Counted from the stretch's first letter, positions 35,745-44,215 are shown. The stretch: DNA of 64,000 bases from CAVQCA01 sp963710815 (GCA_963710815.1 CAVQCA010000140.1:1-64000); one strand, 5' to 3'. Program-made: numbers and translations. The notes: generated from the letters alone by a model not told the origin.

Positions 35745-36708
35745 GCCATCTCCGCTGCATCGCTTTGACGCTGCCGTGCAGGCGTACATCTCGAGTCGGC
35801 GCGCTCTCGGGCGTGCCATCCGGGTCGACGAGTACGTGCTGCACCGCCTGCGGGCCTGTCTCGCACAGGCTGGCTACTCCGACCTCGACGCCCAGAGCTT
35901 CGAGCATTGGCGCCGCCAGCTCCACCACTGCGCCCACAACACCCAGGTCGACTGGGCGATGATGATTTATCGGTTCTGCCGCTACCGTCGGCGTCGCGAG
36001 AACCGATGCTTTCTGCCTCAGCGCGGGACGCTCGGGCGCCATCGGCCGTATCCGCTACCCACGCCGATTGAGGCTGACCAGGTCTGGCAACTACTCGACT
36101 TCATCGACCGCCGTCCGTCAAGTGCCGGTCGTGCCCTGCCACACGCCGTCCACCGTATCGCCATCGTGCTGATGTACACGGCGGGCCTTCGTCGCGGCGA
36201 GGTGGCCCGACTGCGTATGGAGGACGTCGATACAGAGACGGGCGTCCTGCGGATCCGGGGTTCAAAGTTCCACAAGTCCCGGTGGGTACCTCTCTCCCCG
36301 AGCGCCACCCGAGAGCTGCGCGTGTACCTGCGCGTCAGGGCAGCGTTCGTTCCGCGCACCGAGCACAACGCGATGCTGCTCTGCAGGTGCGCCGCGCGTG
36401 GCTACACCGCTGAAGGACTGAGCAAGGCGATACGCGATGTAATGCGCCGCTCAGGCATCTGGACGAATGCCCCGCGCGTGCCACGTGTACACGACTTTCG
36501 CCACGCTTTTGCGGTGGAGGCGCTGCGCCGCTGGTACGAGGAGGGTCGTGACGTACAGTCCGAGCTTCCCAAGCTCTCGATGTACATGGGGCACGTATCG
36601 ATCGCTTCGACCACCTATTACCTACGCTTCATGCCGGCGGTAGTCGCCCTTGCGAGCCAGCGTTTCGCCAGCTCGTGCGTAGAACTGATTGACGGAGGTG
36701 CTGCATGA
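35737..36708 (+). CDS. RIT tyrosine recombinase B
   Basis: Second recombinase of the trio, 323 residues. The ATG at 35737 (MCKPSPLHRFDAAVQAYISSRRALG) overlaps the previous stop by 8 bases; the frame is open to 35680. The catalytic domain has YTAGLRRGEVARLRMEDVD (Arg I), GSKFHKSRWVPLS (Lys), HDFRHAFAVEAL (H-x-x-R) and YMGHVSIASTTYYLRF (His and Tyr nucleophile), so the full set is present. The stop overlaps the third gene (ATGA). In known RIT elements all three recombinases are kept intact and in this order. Their division of labour is unknown. Confidence 0.92.
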   Translation: MCKPSPLHRFDAAVQAYISSRRALGRAIRVDEYVLHRLRACLAQAGYSDLDAQSFEHWRRQLHHCAHNTQVDWAMMIYRFCRYRRRRENRCFLPQRGTLGRHRPYPLPTPIEADQVWQLLDFIDRRPSSAGRALPHAVHRIAIVLMYTAGLRRGEVARLRMEDVDTETGVLRIRGSKFHKSRWVPLSPSATRELRVYLRVRAAFVPRTEHNAMLLCRCAARGYTAEGLSKAIRDVMRRSGIWTNAPRVPRVHDFRHAFAVEALRRWYEEGRDVQSELPKLSMYMGHVSIASTTYYLRFMPAVVALASQRFASSCVELIDGGAA

Positions 36709-37736
36709 GTCGCAAGAACCCTACGGCCTTGGGCCGCGATCTGGTCACGTTCTTCGAGGATTTCCTCCCCGTCCAGCGGGGCCTAAGCCCCCACACGATC
36801 CGCAGCTACCGCGACGCGTTGCTGCTTCTTCTACGCTTCACGGCGCGGGAGCTGCACCGCACGGTGGACCGTCTGGACGTGCCGGATCTCACCGTAGAAC
36901 GCATCACACGCTTCCTTGCCGCGCTCGAAGCCGAGCGCCACAACAGCATCGCCACCCGTAATGCGCGACTCGGAGCGATCCACGTCTTTGCACGCTACCT
37001 CGCCGGGCAGTGCCCAGAGCATTTGGGCACCCTGCAGCGGATCATCGGCATGCCGTTCAAGCGAGGGGCGGTAGAGGCTCCGATCGAATATCTTGATCGT
37101 GCCGAGCTCGACGCGCTGCTCAAGAGCATTGATCGTTCAACGGAACTCGGCCGGCGCGACTACGCGCTTTTTGCGTTCATGTTCAACACCGGCGCCCGAG
37201 TCCAGGAAGCGCTCAATGTCCGCGTTGCCGACGTGCGCCTCGAGGCTCCGCCGCAGGTACGGCTGCTCGGCAAGGGTCGCAAGGCACGGACCTGTCCGCT
37301 GTGGCCGGCAACGGCACGCCTCCTGCGCGACCTGATCGCCGAACGAAGTGGCTTTGTCGACGAGTCGGCCTCTCCGCTCGTCTTCACGAACGCCCGCGGG
37401 GCGCCCCTGACGCGCTACGGCGTGTGCTACCTTCTACGGCGCTACGTGCAGAAGGCGTCGCAAGTCGCACCATCCCTCAAGAGCAAGAAGCTTCACCCGC
37501 ACTCGATCCGGCACAGCACGGCGGTGGCGCTGCTCAAGTCCGGCGTCGACTTCGCAACCATCAGTCATTGGCTCGGCCACGCAGGCCTGAACACGACCAT
37601 GCGTTATGCCCGCGCCGATCTCGATCTCAAGCGCCAGGCTCTCGCTCAAGTGTTCCCGGACGCCGTGGCCCCACCGCCCGGCGGGCGACTGCTGCTGGAC
37701 GGCTCCGACCTCGCCGGCTGGCTGCGCAAGCTCTGA
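36705..37736 (+). CDS. RIT tyrosine recombinase C
   Basis: Third recombinase, 343 residues, starting at the ATG that overlaps the previous stop. The N-terminal core-binding domain has FFEDFLPVQRGLSPHTIRSYRDALLLLLRF. The catalytic set reads FNTGARVQEALNVRVADV (Arg I), GKGRKARTCPLW (Lys), HPHSIRHSTAVALLKSG (H-x-x-R) and ISHWLGHAGLNTTMRYARAD (His/Trp region and Tyr), all intact. It stops one base before the right-end hairpin region (ATATGTG at 37738). It is closest in layout to the XerC/D-like partner in such trios. Confidence 0.92.
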   Translation: MSRKNPTALGRDLVTFFEDFLPVQRGLSPHTIRSYRDALLLLLRFTARELHRTVDRLDVPDLTVERITRFLAALEAERHNSIATRNARLGAIHVFARYLAGQCPEHLGTLQRIIGMPFKRGAVEAPIEYLDRAELDALLKSIDRSTELGRRDYALFAFMFNTGARVQEALNVRVADVRLEAPPQVRLLGKGRKARTCPLWPATARLLRDLIAERSGFVDESASPLVFTNARGAPLTRYGVCYLLRRYVQKASQVAPSLKSKKLHPHSIRHSTAVALLKSGVDFATISHWLGHAGLNTTMRYARADLDLKRQALAQVFPDAVAPPPGGRLLLDGSDLAGWLRKL

Positions 37737-37737
37737 A

Positions 37738-37803
37738 ATATGTGGAGGCCTCCCGCGCGAAAACGCGGGAGGCCTGTGCATGATGATGCACTACTTCACA
37801 TAT
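37738..37803. repeat. Right subterminal hairpins of the RIT element
   Basis: ATATGTG (37738-37744) pairs with CACATAT (37797-37803). Inside are a 12-bp perfect stem AGGCCTCCCGCG / CGCGGGAGGCCT (37746-37757, 37764-37775) with loop CGAAAA, and a 6-bp stem GTGCAT / ATGCAC (37776-37781, 37786-37791). The branched structure mirrors the long left hairpin. It could be recombinase-binding DNA or a terminator for the trio. Confidence 0.88.
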
Positions 37804-37823
37804 CAAAGAAGTCCCGATTCGGC
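37797..37823 (-). repeat. Right 27-bp terminal inverted repeat of the RIT element
   Basis: It is the exact reverse complement of 34375-34401: CACATATCAAAG then AAGTCCCGATTCGGC. On this side it does not code for anything. Confidence 0.9.
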
Positions 37824-37826
37824 GAA

Positions 37827-37846
37827 AAATGGTGAGCTCACCATTT
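37827..37846. repeat. 20-bp perfect palindrome beside the right RIT end
   Basis: AAATGGTGAGCTCACCATTT reads the same on both strands. It lies between the right inverted repeat and the right direct repeat, so it is probably part of the element. It has no counterpart at the left end. Confidence 0.9.
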
Positions 37847-37870
37847 GCTGGCCGAACGGGGCTGCCTGTA
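37847..37870 (+). repeat. Right direct repeat and displaced native radC tail
   Basis: GCTGGCCGAA (37847-37856) repeats the left core. In the radC frame the following codons are CGG GGC TGC CTG TAA, that is R-G-C-L-stop. Joined to the upstream radC this gives ...SLAERGCL, the usual shape of a RadC terminus, which indicates where the element entered. Confidence 0.75.
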
Positions 37871-38058
37871 AACGACGAGCATGCCGGTTATGGCAGAAAA
37901 ATCCTCACCGGCCATCTCACCACCCGATGGCGGCGAACGGAACCGAGCAGACCTCCCGCAGCGATTTCCGGGTCCGCACCGGTCGACGGCAAACAGGATG
38001 GTGCCAGTAGCGGGATACAGACAGTATTCGAACCTGCCGTCAGACAAATCCAGGGCCG

Positions 38059-40486
38059 TCAGTTCCGCATGTCCCCGGCCAGCGGCCGGTATTGCAGGCC
38101 ATAGAACATTTCCAGGTAGCGCCGTGGTCTCCGCGCGGTCAAGATTCGTGACATAACGCCAGAAGCCGTAGACCCTGGAGAGCGTCATGAGACGTTCCGC
38201 GTAACCCTTCCAGGTGTAGCGCTCCTCGACACGGGCCAGTCCGCCCCGGCTGATACGGTCCCATTCAAGCGGGTCCTGGCGGCAGCGGACGAAGAAATCC
38301 GCCAGACGCTCGGCGGCGCGGTCGCCGTGGTTGGGATCGATGTGAAAACCCGAGACATTGTCGTCGAATGATCTCCAGTGGTCCGCCGAAGCAGGTCGCG
38401 AAGGTGGGCAGTCCGGAGCTCATGGCCTCGATCACCGTCAGTCCGAAGGCCTCGAACAGCGCCGGCTGGACGAAGGCGCCGCGGTGATCGGCAACGCACG
38501 CGGTACAGCTCGCCGGCGAACGCCTTTCTCCAGGTGCATCCCCAGCCAGCGCACCTGGCCATCGAGGCCGTATTCGTCCATGAGCCCGTGCATGCGACTC
38601 GAGTCTGTTCACGCTCCTCGGCGTCGTTCGGAACGCGCCGGATCGACGTGCCCCGCCACCACCAGCAGATTGGCTGGCCTCACGCAGGGCCTCCGATTCG
38701 GCCGTACCACTGCACCAGACCGGTGATGTTCTTGATCAGGATCCATGCGCGCCATGGTGAAGATCAGCGGCTTGTCGCGCTCGGCCAGCCGCCGCGGATA
38801 TCCCGGCCCCGTCCTCGCTGCCGAAGAGCAGCTCGCTCGAAATCCCGGCAAGGTGCGTCAGGCGCCTCTCGCTATCGGTCGGCTGGGAAATAGACCTCGG
38901 GGTCGGCGCCGGGCGAGACGATATTGAACTTCGGGATCGAAGACATCGATGCCGTAGCACCACGCGGTAAAGCCCCGGCAGGGTATAAGCGGAATTGTAC
39001 GCCTCGTACTGGCCGACGCTGTCCCCGGTGCCGGCGATCTCCTGGTAGGTGGAGGTGATGATGAAGTCCGCCATATTCATGGCGATCAGGTCGGCGGTAA
39101 ACTGGCTGGAGAAGTGGTAGCTGCGCCTCGTTGTCTCGCCAGTAGAGGTCGGAGTACAGGTACTTGGTCTTCTCCAGCGCGTGGGCGATGTTGCACTGGG
39201 TCACGCCGAGCCGTGCGCGACATCAGCGAAGCCACCAGGTTGCCGTCGGAGTAGTTGCCGATGATAAGGTCGGGCCGATCGCCCAGTTCCGCCAGCACCT
39301 CCCGCTCGGCATCGCTGGCGAAGCGCTCCAGGTAGGGCCAGATCTCGAAGCGCGAGATCCATTGCGGCACCACCTCGCCGGCCTCGTTGCGAAAGGGTAC
39401 ACGCAGGATGCGGGCGTTGTGGGTGCCGGTGATCGGCTCGAGGCGCTGGTCACAGGACGTCCCCTCGGCCTCGGGGATCAGGCGCGTCACCACCAGGATC
39501 TGCGGCTCGATTTCGAGGCCCTGCTCGCTCACGCGCTGACGCATCTCGCGCTCCAGGGCGCGCACCTGGTCGAGGATGTAGACCACCTGGCCACCGGTGT
39601 CCGGGCGGCCCAGCACGTCGGACTGGCCGAACCAGCCGTGCGGGGACAGGATGACGATGGAGAAGATCATCGGGATGCGTGCCAGGAAGGCCTCCAGGTT
39701 GCCCGGCGAGGGGGCCTCCAGAATATCGAGCAGCAATTGCATGGTCTCGATCATGCCTTGCGCGTCCCGACCCCAGCCGGGTTCGAAGCCCATGGTGCGC
39801 AGCGCCGGACCAATCTCGTCCCAATCGGCCGACGGGTCCTGGCCGTGCAGGTAATCGTCGGCCTCACGCAGCGCCGAACGCAGTCCGCCGACATCGCGCA
39901 GGGTCTCGTTCAGCATCAACTGCTGCTGCCGGTAGCTGTGTACGCTGAGAAAATCCAGCAGATGCTTGTCACCCTTGCCGAGCTCCTCGAACAGCCGGCT
40001 GGACAGGCGCCGGTTGAGAAACTCCACGCCGCGCCCGATGGAGCGCGATTCGTGCATCTTGGCGAACTCCCGGCTGAACGGCTCGAGATCGATCTCGAGT
40101 ACGAACCGGTCCGGGTTGCGTTCGCCGTTGACCAGGTGCTCCTTGAAGTGCAGAAATTCCTCGACGGGGATCTCATCGAGTGACATCGTCTCGACATGAA
40201 TACGCAGATAGCTCCAGCGTCCAACCCGAACCCGCAGCGCCAGGTAAACCCAGGAAGCATCGACCGCGGCCTCCTGGGCCCACATCATCACCTTGCCCAA
40301 CGGGGTAGCTCTCAGACATTCGCCGTCGGGCTCCGCGCACAGGGCGGCGAGCATATCCTGGATGTCGCTGCGCAGCAGGAACGTCCGCTCCAGCCCCTGC
40401 AGACGATGCATCACCCGGTGTGCCTGGCTGCGCTGTGTTTGCAGGAAATCCTTCAGGGAACCAATCAGCTCGTTGTCCAGTGTCAC
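38059..40486 (-). pseudogene. susA: Sucrose synthase, intact in its first 1.25 kb, then broken by many frameshifts
   Basis: Sucrose synthase interconverts sucrose plus NDP with NDP-glucose plus fructose. The GTG start at 40486 overlaps the fructokinase stop (GTGA). About 420 residues read without a break: SLKDFLQTQRSQAHRVMHRLQG, ILSPHGWFGQSDVLGRPDTGGQ, VVYILDQVRALEREM and DLIIGNYSDGNLVASLM. From about 39220 to 38100 the same family continues only by switching frame at least nine times: NIAHALEKTKYLYSDLYW, MNMADFIITSTYQEIAGTGD, KFNIVSPGADPEVYFP, LFGSEDGAG, ERDKPLIFTMARMD, then FEAFGLTVIEAMSSGLP (the E-x7-E motif), and finally TLSRVYGFWRYVTNLDRAET and YLEMFYGLQYRPLAGDM before the stop at 38059. 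The total span (2428 bases, about 809 codons) is normal. Peptides between breaks are well conserved, which suggests sequence error or very recent decay. Confidence 0.85.
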
Positions 40487-41379
40487 CCGAGTCTCCAGGC
40501 ATCGATATGGTGATGGTAGAACCCGGGATCCGCGACCGTGGCCCCGCGCACCCCGACGATTGCGGAGGCAAAGTTCTGCGCCCGTTCGAGCGTCAGAGGC
40601 AGCGGCCACCCGCGTGTGAGGCCCACTAGCATTACGCTGGCGAAGGCATCGCCGGCGCCGACGGTGTCCATCACCGCCACGCGTCCCGACGGCGCGACGG
40701 CGGCTTCCTCACCCGCGGTGCTGACCAGCACCGCACCGGCCGCACCCCGCGTCACGATCAGCAGCTCCAGCGCATGCGCCTCCAGCACCTCGCGCATGGC
40801 GCGTCCGGGATCCGTTGCCTGCGGGCGCAGCTGCGCCAGTTCGTCATCGTTGAGCTTCACCCAATCCGCCGCGTCCAGGCACCCGCGCACCGTATCGAGC
40901 GACCACCAGGGGCTGCGCATGTTCACGTCCAGAAATACCCTGCCGCCGGTCTCCTGCCTCAGCCGTTCCAGCGCCTTCCGCGAGTCTTCGCGGCGCAGGG
41001 CAAGGCTGCCATGGTAGAGCACGGCTTCACCGGCCACAGGGGGCAGGGCGCCGGCATCGATAAAATCGTAGGCCTGTCCCGGGAGGATATCGAATCGCGG
41101 CTGGCCGGCATCGAGGGTGATCTCCACCCTGCCGGTGGGGTGGCGGGCATCGAACTGCAGGCCCGAGGTATCCATGCCCCATTCCTGCATGGCGTCAAGG
41201 ATGCGCCGTCCGAGGGTGTCTTCGCCGACGCGCGATACGAACAGCGGAGACATTCCGAAGGCCTGGAGGTGCCAGGCAACATTGAACGGCGCGCCGCCCA
41301 GGACAACGCTCCCGTCGGGAAAACAATCGTAGAGCACCTCTCCGAATATCACGATGCTGTGATCTGACCCCGCCGTCAT
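40483..41379 (-). CDS. Fructokinase (PfkB family)
   Basis: This 298-residue ribokinase-fold sugar kinase most likely phosphorylates fructose released by sucrose synthase. It has the N-terminal IVIFGEVLYDCFPDGSVVLGGAPFNVAWHLQAFG (substrate glycine motif) and the C-terminal PfkB signature DTVGAGDAFASVMLVGL with the catalytic Asp. It lies between the small unknown gene and sucrose synthase, overlapping both neighbours by 4 bases (ATGA upstream, GTGA downstream). Sucrose-phosphate synthase, fructokinase and sucrose synthase occur together in methylotrophs and nitrifiers. Specificity for fructose is inferred from context. Confidence 0.9.
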   Translation of the reverse strand: MTAGSDHSIVIFGEVLYDCFPDGSVVLGGAPFNVAWHLQAFGMSPLFVSRVGEDTLGRRILDAMQEWGMDTSGLQFDARHPTGRVEITLDAGQPRFDILPGQAYDFIDAGALPPVAGEAVLYHGSLALRREDSRKALERLRQETGGRVFLDVNMRSPWWSLDTVRGCLDAADWVKLNDDELAQLRPQATDPGRAMREVLEAHALELLIVTRGAAGAVLVSTAGEEAAVAPSGRVAVMDTVGAGDAFASVMLVGLTRGWPLPLTLERAQNFASAIVGVRGATVADPGFYHHHIDAWRLG

Positions 41380-41594
41380 GGTGTGCTCCCGGCCCCATCC
41401 TGACCGGCCCGTTCCAGGGTCCGGTGCAGGTAATGGATCAGCACACCGGCGCCGTAATTGCCGTTCACGCCAGGGAAACCGTCCTGCCGGACACCTTTAT
41501 CGTGTCGCTGCCGTCGAAGGCGACACTCGCGGCCGCGCGCACTTCCGCAGTCTGGATACGAACACGCCCGTGCAGACAGCAACCGCCCGCTCAT
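41376..41594 (-). CDS. Small unknown ORF coupled between sucrose genes
   Basis: This 72-codon frame starts with an ATG overlapping the sucrose-phosphate synthase stop (ATGA) and ends overlapping the fructokinase start (ATGA). The position argues that something is translated here. The last part, VNGNYGAGVLIHYLHRTLERAG, looks protein-like. The first 42 codons are Arg/Cys-rich and odd. In another frame the same DNA reads VRIQTAEVRAAASVAFDGSD then TIKVSGRTVSLA and a stop, which looks more natural. A pair of compensating indels inside the gene is therefore possible. I do not recognise the product. Confidence 0.45.
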   Translation of the reverse strand: MSGRLLSARACSYPDCGSARGRECRLRRQRHDKGVRQDGFPGVNGNYGAGVLIHYLHRTLERAGQDGAGSTP

Positions 41595-43735
41595 GCCTCC
41601 GGCACTCCGCAGCTCGAGAAGAACTGGTAGTGCTCGACGGCCTCGAGGATGCCGGCGGCATAGGGCTGGGTGGCGAAATAGATGGTCTTCGTCTCGGTGA
41701 GATTCGACAGCTCCTCGTGGTGCCGGTTTGCCACCACCACGGCCATGGTGTTGCCGCGCATCATGTCCTCATCGGTGCCTGAACCCCCGGCGGCGAGGAT
41801 GTTTTCCAGCGGGATGTCCCAGCGGTTGGCGACCCAGCGCAGGGCGAACCCCTTGGAGGCCCGCGCCGGTACCACGTCCAGGAACTGGCCGAAGGAGAGA
41901 AACATGTTGACCGTCTGCTCATGCTGATGCATCAGACTGATGAGTTCGTCGAGGCTCGGCGCGATGCGCGGGTCGATATAGTAGCTCAGCTTGTAGCGGC
42001 TCTGCTCCGTTTTCGCCTGCAGCCCCAGCCCCGGGGTCTCCGCGAGCAGGCGGGTGACCGCCTTTGGGTTCCACTGATGATCGATGTGCTCGGTCCAGGC
42101 ACGGTCCTCGGTCAGCCGCGGGGCATAGTGGATCTGTGTTCCCAGGCTGGTAATGAGGATGTCCGGTTGCGGTATACCGTACTGACGCATGACGCGCAGC
42201 GCCGAATCGAGGCGTCGTCCGGTGGCGATGCCGAAGGTGGTGCATTTGCGGTAGAGCCGGATCACGGCGATAAAATCCGCCAGCGAGGCGGGATCTCCCA
42301 GCAGGTTCTGGTCGAGATCCGTGAAGATCGCGCGGTCATGATAGAGCCTGACACTTGGCGGCACGGGTGCGCGTGGAGGAATCCTGGCCACCTCCAGCAG
42401 GGGTCGCAACTCTTGCAGGTACTTTTCGACGTGCGCCTCCCAGGAATAATGCCGGCGTACCCCCTCGAGCCCGTTCCCGGACAGTTCACGCCAGATCCCG
42501 CTGTCCCCCAGTACCTTGAGCAGTGCCTCGGCCATGGCCGCCTTGTCGAGCGGGTCGACCAGGTAGCCGTTGCGGCAGTTGCCGATGATGTCCTGCGGCC
42601 CGCCATCGGACGTCGCCACGACCGGCAGGCCGCTGGAGGCGGCCTCGAGCAGGGTGAGGCCGAAGGGTTCCGTCAGGGCCGGATTGACGAACACCCCGCC
42701 CAGGCTCGCCGCCAGGCGGTACAGGAGGGGGACATCATCGGACTGGTGGTGCTTGGGATAGGCTACGCGGCCATAGAGGTCATACTGGTCGATGGTGAGG
42801 AGGATCCCGGTCAGCACTTCCTGGGCGCCTGTTTCCATGTCACGGATCTCGTCGCGATTGCCGGCGATGATGACCAGGTTCGCCGCCTGCTGCAGCGCGG
42901 GCGATTCCCCGTAGGCCTCGACCAGGGTGGCGATGTTCTTGCGGGCATCGGGACGCGACAGCGCCAGTATAAAGGGTTTGTCCGGTTCACTGAGAAATCG
43001 CGCCAGTTCCCGGCGTATCCGCGAGCAGGGCTCCGCCTCTTGCGCGGGGTGGAATCGTTTCAGGTCGACGCCGGGGGGGATGACCGCCATGCGTTCCGGC
43101 TGGTAATGGTTATAGAGCCCGTATTGTTCCTCGATCTCCTGATTGGTACTGGTCACCACCAGTTCCGCCGTGCCGAGGATGTCCTCCTCGATTTCGATGC
43201 GCCGCGTCATGTGGTAGCGCTGTTCGATCATCTCGCGCGACAGTCCGCTCGCCAGCAGGCGCCGGCGCTTCACCCGACCGAGCGAGTGCCCGGTATGCAC
43301 CAGCGGCACACCCAGCAAGTGGGACAGGCGGATGCCGACATACCCACCGTCTGCGTAGTGGCTGTGAATGATGTCCGGCGTACGACCATGCTCCCTCAGA
43401 TAGCTCGTGGCATTGTCGGCAAAATTGTCGAGGCTGTCCCACAGCTGCTCCTTGGGAATGTAGCCCTCGTCTCCGCAGTCGATGCGCACGATCCGCACCT
43501 TTTCGGACAGCGGCTCTTCCCTGAGGGCATAATTCGTGCTCAACCCCGGGTCAACGACCCGCCGGGTCATGATATCCACGTGGGCAACACCGGCACTTTT
43601 CCCGAGGGCGCGGGCAAGTTCCACCACGTATTGGGTCTGGCCGCCGGTATCGGCATCCCGGCCGAGTTCAAGGTCATGCCCGCGAATCAGACCGTGGACA
43701 CTGATGAGAAGTATGTAGATCCTGTCTGCTGCCAT
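41591..43735 (-). CDS. sps: Sucrose-phosphate synthase with C-terminal HAD phosphatase domain
   Basis: The first 480 residues or so are a GT-B glycosyltransferase (family GT4) that makes sucrose-6-phosphate from NDP-glucose and fructose-6-phosphate. Motifs include LGRDADTGGQTQYVVELARALG, SHYADGGYVGIRLSHLLGVPLVHTGHSLG, LALSRPDARKNIATLVEAYG and the E-x7-E motif in EPFGLTLLEAASSGLPVVAT. The last 240 residues are a HAD domain of the sucrose-phosphatase type (RAIFTDLDQNLLGDP, TFGIATGRR, LAAGGSGTDEDMMRGN), so one chain may do both steps. The ATG at 43735 gives MAADRIYILLISVHGLIRG; 11 further codons upstream are open. It leads the operon that continues to fructokinase and sucrose synthase. Confidence 0.92.
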   Translation of the reverse strand: MAADRIYILLISVHGLIRGHDLELGRDADTGGQTQYVVELARALGKSAGVAHVDIMTRRVVDPGLSTNYALREEPLSEKVRIVRIDCGDEGYIPKEQLWDSLDNFADNATSYLREHGRTPDIIHSHYADGGYVGIRLSHLLGVPLVHTGHSLGRVKRRRLLASGLSREMIEQRYHMTRRIEIEEDILGTAELVVTSTNQEIEEQYGLYNHYQPERMAVIPPGVDLKRFHPAQEAEPCSRIRRELARFLSEPDKPFILALSRPDARKNIATLVEAYGESPALQQAANLVIIAGNRDEIRDMETGAQEVLTGILLTIDQYDLYGRVAYPKHHQSDDVPLLYRLAASLGGVFVNPALTEPFGLTLLEAASSGLPVVATSDGGPQDIIGNCRNGYLVDPLDKAAMAEALLKVLGDSGIWRELSGNGLEGVRRHYSWEAHVEKYLQELRPLLEVARIPPRAPVPPSVRLYHDRAIFTDLDQNLLGDPASLADFIAVIRLYRKCTTFGIATGRRLDSALRVMRQYGIPQPDILITSLGTQIHYAPRLTEDRAWTEHIDHQWNPKAVTRLLAETPGLGLQAKTEQSRYKLSYYIDPRIAPSLDELISLMHQHEQTVNMFLSFGQFLDVVPARASKGFALRWVANRWDIPLENILAAGGSGTDEDMMRGNTMAVVVANRHHEELSNLTETKTIYFATQPYAAGILEAVEHYQFFSSCGVPEA

Positions 43736-43880
43736 AATGGAGATCCCTGTCCAGAACCGGTCACGCAATTCTACCCGGGTGGACGCATGAGGGCCACCAC
43801 CGTAACAAAATACTACTTAATAATCAATGTTATATATTTTCAACCAAACAGGCCGGCCTGATCGGGACCAGCACGTTGAC

Positions 43881-43909
43881 TTGCAGGCGGCACGTCAAAC
43901 TGCTATAAA
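43881..43909 (+). promoter_or_regulatory. Probable sigma-70 promoter of rpmB-rpmG
   Basis: TTGCAG (43881-43886), a 17-base spacer and TATAAA (43904-43909) fit a sigma-70 promoter. Transcription would start near 43916, about 44 bases before the rpmB ATG, after a short GC-rich CCTCCCTCGCGGGGGAG leader. Confidence 0.7.
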
Positions 43910-43959
43910 GCGCCCTCCCTCGCGGGGGAGTTTCCGTTAAACCATCAGGAATTTCAGCA

Positions 43960-44196
43960 ATGTCCAGAGTATGCCAGGTCACGGGGAAACGGCCGATGTA
44001 CGGCAATAACGTATCCCATGCCAATAACAAGACGCGGCGGCGTTTCCTGCCCAATCTGCATGAACACCGTTTCTGGGTGGACGGTGAGAAGCGCTGGGTG
44101 ACGTTGCGCGTTTCCGGCAAGGGCATGCGCATCATCGACAAACGGGGCATCGACGCGGTGCTGGCGGACATCCGCGCCCGCGGCGTAAAGGTCTAG
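43960..44196 (+). CDS. rpmB: 50S ribosomal protein L28
   Basis: L28 is a small protein of the large ribosomal subunit. The 78-residue sequence MSRVCQVTGKRPMYGNNVSHANNKTRRRFLPNLH is the standard beta/gammaproteobacterial form, ending VLADIRARGVKV. It carries one cysteine and no zinc-ribbon. It is followed 19 bases later by rpmG, the conserved pair. Confidence 0.98.
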   Translation: MSRVCQVTGKRPMYGNNVSHANNKTRRRFLPNLHEHRFWVDGEKRWVTLRVSGKGMRIIDKRGIDAVLADIRARGVKV

Positions 44197-44215
44197 AACG
44201 ATCCAGGAGTCTCCC

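Larger units (their letters stand above)
34371..37856 (+). mobile_element. RIT element (recombinases in trio) inserted in the 3' end of radC
   Basis: Three tyrosine recombinase genes in tandem with small overlaps define a RIT element. The limits given run from one copy of the 10-bp direct repeat GCTGGCCGAA (34371-34380) to the other (37847-37856). Just inside lies a 27-bp perfect inverted repeat (34375-34401 and 37797-37823) and, inside that, large hairpins at each end. Beyond the right copy, CGGGGCTGCC completes a typical RadC tail and stop, so the pre-insertion radC can be rebuilt by joining at the repeat. The element carries no passenger genes. Its base composition and codon use (many CGC and CTC codons, ACGTACAG-type words) differ mildly from neighbours. 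Confidence 0.88.

Noticed and set aside
37838..38188. 116-codon frame on the minus strand as a separate small gene
   Set aside because: Its start (TLSRVYGFWRYVTNLDRAET) is the C-terminal part of sucrose synthase and the rest is that gene read out of frame.
41921..43861. 646-codon open frame on the plus strand
   Set aside because: It mirrors the sucrose-phosphate synthase gene on the other strand and is compositionally a shadow.
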